DNA of 9,955 bases from an uncultured Eubacteriales bacterium. Its GTDB lineage: Bacteria > Bacillota > Clostridia > Oscillospirales > Oscillospiraceae. Positions within the stretch are counted from its first letter, which is position 1, and every line of letters begins with the position of its first letter. The stretch spans positions 1 to 9,955 of the forward strand of contig CAKTLJ010000038.1 of the NCBI GenBank assembly GCA_934572535.1. Direction: 5' to 3'. Of this stretch, positions 5,954 to 9,955 are shown one piece after another. Below the pieces are notes generated by a model. It was not told where the DNA came from. It searched no databases and worked only from the letters and a program-made list of their open reading frames with translations. Made by a program: the position numbers and the translations under genes.

Positions 5954-5982
5954 AGTATACCATATATCCCTATAAAAGTCAC
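5954..5982 (-). promoter_or_regulatory. hpf promoter
   Basis: On the minus strand GTGACT (5982-5977), 17 bases, TATACT (5959-5954). It lies in a locally AT-rich stretch, about 60 bases upstream of the hpf start. A stress-sigma promoter would be expected from Bacillus, but the sequence looks vegetative. Confidence 0.6.
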
Positions 5983-6074
5983 GTTGTTTTTGGTAAAAAG
6001 ATAAAATGAATTTCGGAAGGAGCGGCTTAGGGGCGAAGAATGGACAGACGCCTCGCTTTGACAAAAGCCACCCC

Positions 6075-6103
6075 TTGACGGATGGGAAAAATTGGGATAC
6101 GAT
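6075..6103 (+). promoter_or_regulatory. Promoter of a candidate small RNA
   Basis: TTGACG (6075-6080), 17 bases, TACGAT (6098-6103). It points away from the hpf promoter and reads into the terminator at 6161-6194. The stretch 5983-6074 between the two divergent promoters shows nothing I can name. Confidence 0.55.
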
Positions 6104-6109
6104 AGTGGC

Positions 6110-6194
6110 GGCGGCAGGTGTTGTCCGTCAGATGACATCGTTCATTCCATTCTCCTGCTTCGCGCTCCCGGGTGACCGGGGGCGCGCTTTTTTT
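6110..6194 (+). ncRNA. Candidate small RNA, about 85 nt
   Basis: Defined by a promoter on the left and a strong terminator on the right with no gene between or beyond on this strand; the next features are all on the minus strand. Before the terminator, GCAGG (6114-6118) can pair with CCTGC (6154-6158), and TGTC/GACA forms a small inner hairpin (about 6122-6137). A pyrimidine stretch TCTCCT (6151-6156) resembles an anti-Shine-Dalgarno sequence, as in some regulatory RNAs that block translation starts. No convincing short ORF fits. No known family is recognised; expression is not proven. Confidence 0.45.
6161..6194 (+). terminator. Terminator of the candidate small RNA
   Basis: CGCGCTCCCGG (6161-6171), loop GTGA, CCGGGGGCGCG (6176-6186), 11 bp with one G-U pair, then C and seven T residues (6188-6194). 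Confidence 0.85.
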
Positions 6195-6206
6195 CTTCGC
6201 GGCACG

Positions 6207-6237
6207 AAAAACGCCCCCGGACCATCGGTCCGGGGGC
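6207..6237 (-). terminator. Terminator of the yabP-yabQ-divIC-yabR cluster
   Basis: On the minus strand GCCCCCGGACC (6237-6227) pairs perfectly with GGTCCGGGGGC (6223-6213) across a 3-base loop, followed by G and five U (A run 6207-6211). It lies about 28 bases after the yabR-like stop. Confidence 0.9.
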
Positions 6238-6265
6238 ATGGGGGCAGGTGTGTGTGGAGGGAGGG

Positions 6266-6781
6266 TCAGCGGTGGCCGCTGCGGCGGGAGCTGCGCTTCT
6301 CGGTCATGCGCAGGTCGGAGAGGCGGCTGTCGGACTGCTGCATGAACTGCTTGAGCCGGGCCTCGAAGTCGGCGGGGCCTGCGGTCTGCTGGGCCGCGGT
6401 GGGGCGGGCGTCCCGGCGGTGGCCGCCGCTGCCGTGGTGGTTGGCGTGGGCGGGGCGCTCGTTTCCGCCGCCTCGGTTTCCGCCCCGGGGCTCAGACCGG
6501 CCGCTCTGCCGCTCGCCGCGGGGCGCGTTCTGGGGACGGGGAGGAGGGGGCGCGGCCTTCTTGATCGACAGGTTGATGCGGCCCGCGTCGTCGATCCCTA
6601 CGACCTTGACCTTGACCTGCTGGCCTTCCGTCAGGAAGTCCTTCACGTCGGTCACGTAGGAATGGGCGATCTCAGAGATGTGACAGAGTCCGGACCGGCC
6701 ACCGGGCAGGGCCACGAACGCGCCGAATTTGGTGATGCTCTTGATGTTTCCTTCCAGGATTGCGCCTACACTGATTTCCAT
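6266..6781 (-). CDS. yabR: S1-domain RNA-binding protein, YabR-like (171 aa)
   Basis: A single N-terminal S1 domain spans residues about 3-75 (VGAILEGNIKSITKFGAFVAL, GLCHISEIAHSYV, VKVKVVGIDDAGRINLSIK), the fold that binds single-stranded RNA. Residues 76-136 are a low-complexity, disordered stretch rich in Pro, Arg, Gly and His, with RGGNRGGG-type repeats. The C-terminal FEARLKQFMQQSDSRLSDL (139-157) followed by a basic tail is the ending typical of YabR/CvfD-type proteins. The gene follows divIC, as in B. subtilis, which supports the name. The ribosome site AGGAGG is 13 bases before ATG, longer than usual. Exact role is unsettled in the family; post-transcriptional control is likely. The terminator-like hairpin upstream suggests its expression can be uncoupled from divIC. 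Confidence 0.87.
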   Translation of the reverse strand: MEISVGAILEGNIKSITKFGAFVALPGGRSGLCHISEIAHSYVTDVKDFLTEGQQVKVKVVGIDDAGRINLSIKKAAPPPPRPQNAPRGERQSGRSEPRGGNRGGGNERPAHANHHGSGGHRRDARPTAAQQTAGPADFEARLKQFMQQSDSRLSDLRMTEKRSSRRSGHR

Positions 6782-6811
6782 ATGTACTGAAAATCCTCCT
6801 CGTTGTATTTC

Positions 6812-6831
6812 AAAAAAGAGGGAGTCCTCTT
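6812..6831 (-). terminator. Weak terminator or attenuator between divIC and yabR
   Basis: On the minus strand AAGAGG (6831-6826), loop ACTC, CCTCTT (6821-6816), then a U run (A run 6812-6817). The stem is only 6 bp and overlaps the divIC stop codon, so partial termination is more likely than a full stop. Confidence 0.45.
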
Positions 6832-7108
6832 AATCTGTGATGTAAAAGATGCGGTCGTTGGGGGAGACCAGGCCCAGACGCTCCCGGGCGATATCCTCCA
6901 CGAAGTTGGGGTTATCGCGGTTTTCGATGGCGTTGGACAGCTCGGTGTTGCTCTGCGTCTGGTCGTCTACCTGCTGGCTCAGGCGCTCGGCGGTGGCCTT
7001 GGCGGCGGAGATGTGGTGCCGGACGCTGACCAGCTGGAAGATCATGAGGGCCAGGACCAGAACAAGGACCAGACGCCCAAGAAGACCGACTCGTTTCAAG
7101 TGGAACAC
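6830..7108 (-). CDS. divIC: Septum formation initiator, DivIC/FtsB family (92 aa)
   Basis: Small bitopic membrane protein of the divisome that works with FtsL/DivIB-type partners to activate septal peptidoglycan synthesis. Residues 8-28 form one membrane helix (GLLGRLVLVLVLALMIF), followed by a coiled coil (about 30-65, heptad-rich SAAKATAERLSQQVDDQ) and the conserved C-terminal block NPNFVEDIARERLGLVSPNDRIFYI (66-90). The start is a GTG at 7108 with ACGGAGG nine bases upstream; no ATG fits. Position between yabQ and yabR matches the B. subtilis order, so in this species as well division and sporulation genes are co-transcribed. The first 197 bases overlap the run-on end of the yabQ frame. 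Confidence 0.92.
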   Translation of the reverse strand: MFHLKRVGLLGRLVLVLVLALMIFQLVSVRHHISAAKATAERLSQQVDDQTQSNTELSNAIENRDNPNFVEDIARERLGLVSPNDRIFYITD

Positions 7109-7592
7109 GGTGGTGCGCCTCCGTTTCTTCTCCCCGGGGAAAGGGGTCTCCGCCGGGGGCTCTATGCACTAGATGATACATTCTACTCCGAAACGAAGGA
7201 AAAGGAAAGCGTTTTTTCAAAGTTTTCCGGACAAAACGAAAATAATTTATCAACGGACCCGCGAGGATGAAACACAGCCTGCGAACCGGGGCGAGGAGGG
7301 CGTCCAGGCCGCGGCGGACCCAGGGGCTGAGGAGGAGGAAGTACCAGGCCGCGCCCAGGAAGAGGGAGGCGGCGAGGTAGAGCCGCACCCGCCCGTCCTC
7401 CAGCCGCGCGGCGGCGAGGAAGAGGGTCAGGCAGACCAAAAGCCAGAAGGCCAGGTCCAGCAGCTCCCGGAGGGCGCGGTGGGCGGCGGCGCGGCGGACC
7501 AGGCGGAGCAGGTCATAGCTCAGGCCCAGGCCCAGCCCCAACCCCAGGCAGACCAGGAAGGCCCGGGCCTGGGCAAACGGGTCGAGGCTCAT
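6912..7592 (-). CDS. yabQ: Spore cortex biosynthesis protein YabQ, with an unusual C-terminal run-on (226 aa as read)
   Basis: Membrane protein needed for spore cortex formation in B. subtilis, acting at the outer forespore membrane. The first part fits: SYDLLRLVRR after an opening hydrophobic segment (10-26), further membrane segments at about 44-62 and 71-90, then an amphipathic basic region (LINYFRFVRKTLKKRF, 114-129). ATG overlaps the yabP stop by four bases, indicating translational coupling. After about residue 145 the sequence becomes Pro/Arg/His/Gly-rich, and residues 162-226 are encoded in a different frame of divIC. Such composition is what an unselected frame of a GC-rich gene looks like, so the functional protein may end near residue 145-160. 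A lost stop codon or a frameshift just upstream of divIC would explain this. YabQ identity is good; the true end is uncertain. Confidence 0.8.
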   Translation of the reverse strand: MSLDPFAQARAFLVCLGLGLGLGLSYDLLRLVRRAAAHRALRELLDLAFWLLVCLTLFLAAARLEDGRVRLYLAASLFLGAAWYFLLLSPWVRRGLDALLAPVRRLCFILAGPLINYFRFVRKTLKKRFPFPSFRSRMYHLVHRAPGGDPFPRGEETEAHHRVPLETSRSSWASGPCSGPGPHDLPAGQRPAPHLRRQGHRRAPEPAGRRPDAEQHRAVQRHRKPR

Positions 7593-7873
7593 CCCCGGAA
7601 GAGGCGGCCGAGGAAGCCGCCGCCGCGCGCGTCCTCCTCCTCGTAGGTCAGGGCGTCCACCGTGCCCTCCACCAGCAGGTCGCCGCCGTCCAGGCTGAGC
7701 TTCTCGATGTGCAGGTCGCTGCCCCGGACGAGGAGGCTGCCGCAATTGGTGGACATGACGATGGTGGACTCGTCGAAGCTCTCCACGCCGTCCACCCCCG
7801 AGACGGTGAGGCGGCCGCGGTGGTCCAGGGTGAGCCGGTGGGGCGCGGCCCCGGTCTTTTCGTCGAAGGGCAT
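7589..7873 (-). CDS. yabP: Sporulation protein YabP (94 aa)
   Basis: Small YabP/YqfC-family protein made in the mother cell during sporulation. The core is typical: PHRLTLDHRGRLTVSGVDGVESFDESTIVMSTNCGSLLVRGSDLHIEKLSLDGG in residues about 11-64, then DLLVEGTVDALTYEEE, and a short glycine/arginine tail. The family forms a beta-rich fold; in B. subtilis yabP is co-transcribed with yabQ and is less critical than yabQ. ATG at 7873 is supported by GGAAAGGA about 9 bases upstream. The hup and S4-domain (yabO/rqcP) genes that often precede yabP in Firmicutes are absent here; a repeat block is found instead. Confidence 0.93.
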   Translation of the reverse strand: MPFDEKTGAAPHRLTLDHRGRLTVSGVDGVESFDESTIVMSTNCGSLLVRGSDLHIEKLSLDGGDLLVEGTVDALTYEEEDARGGGFLGRLFRG

Positions 7874-7908
7874 GTGATCCCGTCCTTTCCCATGGTGTGG
7901 TCATGACC

Positions 7909-7938
7909 AGTCTATGCGGGGCAGGGCGGGGGTATGAC
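7909..7938 (-). promoter_or_regulatory. Candidate sigma-E-type promoter of yabP
   Basis: On the minus strand GTCATAC (7938-7932), about 15 bases, CATAGACT (7916-7909). The second box fits the mother-cell sigma-E -10 pattern CATACAnT in seven of eight positions, and a mother-cell promoter is expected for yabP. The -35 match is weaker. No vegetative promoter is seen in 7874-7990. Confidence 0.4.
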
Positions 7939-7993
7939 GGCGGGTTTGTCAGAAGAGCTGCGCAAAGGGTCCAATGTCCCCGTCCGTAGGGCG

Positions 7994-8260
7994 TGGGGGC
8001 TTGCCCAAAGCCTCCCTTGTCAAAGGGAGGGGGACCGCCGGGACGGCGGTGGAGGGATTCCGGGTTAGGAGCGACGTTGTGCGTCAACGGGAATCCCCCC
8101 GTCACAGCTGGCGCTGTGCCACCCCCCTTTAACAAGGGGGGCAGGGCGGCGCGCCCACCGGCTGGGCGCGCGGGGGCGTGGGGAATGCCCTTCGGGGGAC
8201 CGCCGGGACGGCGGTGGAGGGATTCCGGGGCAGGAGCGACGCCTGTAGGGTGGGGCATTG
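7994..8260 (+). repeat. Composite hairpin repeat, copy B left part
   Basis: Same order and strand as copy A: the CCTCCCTT/AAGGGAGG and ACCGCCG/CGGCGGT hairpins, the GGAATCCCCCC spacer, the CCCCCCTT-taac-AAGGGGGG hairpin and the GCGCGCCCA/TGGGCGCGC palindrome (about 8151-8172). A partial second copy of the ACCGCCG module follows (about 8198-8245). Bases differ from copy A in loops and spacers, while most stem positions are kept, including compensating changes. No gene. Confidence 0.85.
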
Positions 8261-8482
8261 CTTCTGGCGGGGGGTTGGGGGGACCCTCCAGGTGGGTGTT
8301 GCCTCCGGCGGCCCCCATTTCTTTCAAGAAATGGGGGGAAAGAAGACCAGGGGTCCCCCCTGGACCCCGTGGGGGTGGTTCAAGACCTGCCGGGTGGTGC
8401 CCCTGGTTGGCCTGGCCTGCGGCCCCGTGTCGGGACGTGGGAGGCGGCGCGCCCACCGGCTGGGCGCGCGGGGGCGTGGGGT
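8261..8482 (-). repeat. Composite hairpin repeat, copy B right part, inverted
   Basis: The tail, the 26-bp palindrome (8312-8337), the CCAGGGG/CCCCTGG hairpin and the GCGCGCCCA module all occur here in reverse order and on the opposite strand relative to copies A and C. Copy B is thus made of a forward part and an inverted part joined near 8260. The 26-bp palindrome may also serve as a transcription stop for the operon to its right, which has no terminator of its own. Confidence 0.85.
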
Positions 8483-8545
8483 GGTGACCTTCGGGGGTGC
8501 TTCTGGCTGGGCGCGCGGGGGTGTGGGTGGTGACCTTCGGCGGGG
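8458..8545. repeat. 47-bp tandem duplication at the end of the repeat block
   Basis: The unit starting GGCTGGGCGCGCGGGGG at 8458 is repeated from 8505 with a few differences, each containing TGGTGACCTTCGG. The second unit ends one or two bases before the stop codon of the next gene. A related partial unit sits at 8160-8197. Confidence 0.75.
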
Positions 8546-8546
8546 G

Positions 8547-8843
8547 TCAGTCAGGGGCGGCCTCCTGGAGGAGGGAGGCCAGCAGGGCCACATACTGGGT
8601 GAACTGCTCCCGGCCAAAGGGGAGGAGGGTATAGGTGGTGTTGGGCCGCTTGCCCACGAAGGCCTTTCGGCTCTGGAGATAGCCCTCGGTTTCCAGCAGC
8701 TCCAGCTGCTTGCCCAGGTTGCCGGGGGTGGCCTGGGTCAGGTCCTGGAGGGCCCGGAAGCTCTGGGGGCCGGACAGCAGGGCGGCGATGACGGTCAGCC
8801 GCAGACGGGACTGGAAGGCGGACGGGATCTGGGAGAGTTCCAT
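8547..8843 (-). CDS. Small winged-helix transcriptional regulator (98 aa)
   Basis: A compact DNA-binding protein of the HTH_34 type (related to MarR/ArsR folds). Residues 8-93 cover the whole domain: SAFQSRLRLTVIAALLSG (first helices), SFRALQDLTQATPGNLGKQLELLETEGYL (helix-turn-helix, recognition helix near 40-50), and KRPNTTYTLLPFGREQF (wing and last helix). It has no ligand domain. ATG at 8843 is used; an upstream in-frame start at 8900 lies inside the neighbouring gene and gives a non-conserved cysteine-rich extension. The gene begins 4 bases after the stop of the membrane protein gene, so the two form an operon, and the regulator probably controls its own unit. The trigger is unknown. Confidence 0.87.
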   Translation of the reverse strand: MELSQIPSAFQSRLRLTVIAALLSGPQSFRALQDLTQATPGNLGKQLELLETEGYLQSRKAFVGKRPNTTYTLLPFGREQFTQYVALLASLLQEAAPD

Positions 8844-8847
8844 GCCG

Positions 8848-9600
8848 TCACGCCCCCTCCGGCAGCTTCCGCAAGCGACGGGCGGTAAACAGCAGGGCAA
8901 CGGGCGAGAGGAAGAGTTTCATCAGGAACAGAAAGACCGAGGCCCACAGGAGGGAAGGGCTGATGGTGGCGCTGTTGACAAAGAGACACAGTGCCAGGCA
9001 GCCCAGGAGCAGGGCCAGGATGACCAGAGACAGCCAGCGCAGGGGCGCGTCCTCCACCAGGAGACTGGTAAAGAGCAGGGGGAGCAGGGGGAACAGGAGG
9101 GGGGTTATCCACTGGGCGGCCCATTGGGCCATCAGGGCCAGGTTGAAGGGGTTGGCCTCCCCCATGACGGAGACCGTGTTGCTGTGGATGTGCATGGCCA
9201 GCATCGGCAGGATGTTGAACACCAGGATCAGCAGCAGGGCGGCCTGCCAGATGGACAGGACCATACAGGGGAGCCTGGACAGGGCTTTGCTGGTCTTTTC
9301 CCGCTGCCAGAACAGGCACAGAACCAGGTAGCCCAGGAGCAGACAGCCCCGGAAGATCCCATACAGAAGGGGCCGGGCCGCCCCGAAGGGCCGGAAGGAG
9401 TAGAGGGAGGGGAAGAGAAAGGACAGAATATCCGTCCCCTCGATGGAGAAAAGCAGAAAGGCCAGGATCAGCCAGACCAGCCCCGCCCGGAAGAAGGAGG
9501 AGGCCAGGGGCCGGAAGGAGGGCGCGGTGCGCTCCAGCGCGTCCCGAATGATCCGCAGATCGTCCCGGGCGGCCATGAGGTCGGTGTTGGGTGTGTTCAT
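8848..9600 (-). CDS. Membrane protein of unknown function, six predicted helices (250 aa)
   Basis: Residues 1-35 are a soluble N-terminus (MNTPNTDLMAARDDLRIIRDALERTAPSF), followed by hydrophobic segments at about 37-52, 76-98, 112-135, 160-182, 188-208 and 217-239, and a basic tail (RRLRKLPEGA). Charged loops are short and no enzymatic motif, Walker box or signal peptide is visible. The start is supported by AAAGGAGAG six bases before ATG and by the promoter at 9635-9663. I do not recognise the family. In Clostridia, genes of this shape are often paired with a winged-helix regulator, as here, which suggests a regulated membrane function such as export or envelope stress, but that is inference. 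Confidence 0.82.
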   Translation of the reverse strand: MNTPNTDLMAARDDLRIIRDALERTAPSFRPLASSFFRAGLVWLILAFLLFSIEGTDILSFLFPSLYSFRPFGAARPLLYGIFRGCLLLGYLVLCLFWQREKTSKALSRLPCMVLSIWQAALLLILVFNILPMLAMHIHSNTVSVMGEANPFNLALMAQWAAQWITPLLFPLLPLLFTSLLVEDAPLRWLSLVILALLLGCLALCLFVNSATISPSLLWASVFLFLMKLFLSPVALLFTARRLRKLPEGA

Positions 9601-9634
9601 AGACAACTCTCCTTTCAAGATTACTCTATAAAAT

Positions 9635-9663
9635 AGAATACAGGATAAAAGGGGATCTGTCAA
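9635..9663 (-). promoter_or_regulatory. Promoter of the membrane protein-regulator operon
   Basis: On the minus strand TTGACA (9663-9658), 17 bases, TATTCT (9640-9635). The leader is about 28 nt before ATG. The AT-rich TTTTATAGAG near the start point could hold an operator, but no clear palindrome is seen. Confidence 0.75.
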
Positions 9664-9684
9664 GGAAATGCTGGGAAATTTTAC

Positions 9685-9955
9685 GGAATCCCTCCACCGC
9701 CGTCCCGGCGGTCCCCCTCCCTTTGACAAGGGAGGCTTTGGCGTGGGTCCGCCCCCAAGACGTTCGACAAACACCCCACGCCCCCGCGCGCCCAGCCGGT
9801 GGGCGCGCCGCCTCCCACCTCCCGACACAGGGCCGCAGGCCAGGCCAACCAGAAGCACCACCCGGCAGGGCTTGAACCACCTCCACGGGGTCCAGGGGTG
9901 CCCCCTGGTCTTCTTTCCCCCCATTTCTTGAAAGAAATGGGGGCCGCCGGAGGCA
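9685..9955 (-). repeat. Composite hairpin repeat, copy C (cut by window end)
   Basis: Begins with the ACCGCCG and CCTCCCTT hairpins inverted relative to copy A (9685-9745). A unique spacer follows, then from about 9773 to the window end the GCGCGCCCA module, the CCAGGGG-type hairpin and the 26-bp palindrome (9918-9943) in the same strand sense as copy A. It is therefore another mixed-orientation copy, mirroring copy B around the operon at 8547-9600. The element continues past the window. Confidence 0.85.

Noticed and set aside
7173..7646. Plus-strand frame opposite yabQ
   Set aside because: Glu/Gln/Gly/Ala-rich shadow of the minus-strand yabQ; no family features.
8547..8900. Longer start of the winged-helix regulator at 8900
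   Set aside because: The extra residues overlap the upstream membrane protein gene and do not belong to the domain; ATG at 8843 fits the family and operon spacing.

Overview
The window looks like chromosome from a spore-forming, high-GC member of the Clostridia, most likely Oscillospiraceae of the Flavonifractor / Intestinimonas / Pseudoflavonifractor kind. Four things support this: strongly G/C-ending codons next to clear vegetative TTGACA-N17-TATAAT promoters; strong AGGAGG ribosome binding sites; the sporulation-division cluster yabP-yabQ-divIC-yabR; and long G/C-rich hairpin repeats between operons, of a type I associate with this family. The genus is an inference from style; no marker gene fixes it.

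Layout, left to right. 1-432 is a composite hairpin-rich repeat (copy A). 473-1537 (+) encodes a short SARP/BTAD-type transcription regulator. 1538-2173 has no ordinary gene but is rich in signals: a minus-strand promoter feeding straight into a terminator, then a plus-strand promoter, an AT-richer stretch that folds into a multi-branched structure, and a strong terminator. I call this an unclassified structured RNA (about 1730-2020). A second terminator and the promoter of pncB follow. 2174-3634 (+) is pncB, nicotinate phosphoribosyltransferase (NAD salvage). Between it and the next gene, the promoter's start point falls inside the 5' arm of the upstream terminator. 3748-4854 (+) is a stand-alone PTS EIIC-type membrane protein, and 5055-5204 (+) is a 49-residue lipoprotein with its own promoter and terminator.

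From 5277 most genes lie on the minus strand. hpf (long-form ribosome hibernation factor, 5344-5886) has its own promoter and terminator. A plus-strand promoter-terminator pair at 6075-6194 defines a candidate small RNA of about 85 nt. Then comes the cluster read from 7873 down to 6266: yabP, yabQ, divIC and a yabR-like S1 protein, linking spore cortex formation, septum formation and RNA binding as in Bacillus subtilis. The yabQ frame runs about 197 bases into divIC, which is unusual. A candidate sigma-E-like promoter precedes yabP.

7994-8545 is a second repeat block (copy B, partly inverted, with a 47-bp tandem duplication at its right end). A two-gene minus-strand operon follows (8547-9600): a six-helix membrane protein of unknown function and a small winged-helix regulator with its start 4 bases after the upstream stop. 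9685-9955 is a third repeat block (copy C), cut by the window end. Copies B and C place long inverted repeats on either side of this operon.

There is no tRNA, rRNA, CRISPR array or transposase. The most interesting unexplained items are the structured RNA upstream of pncB, the small RNA next to hpf, the promoter embedded in a terminator before the EIIC gene, and the modular repeats that bracket operons.
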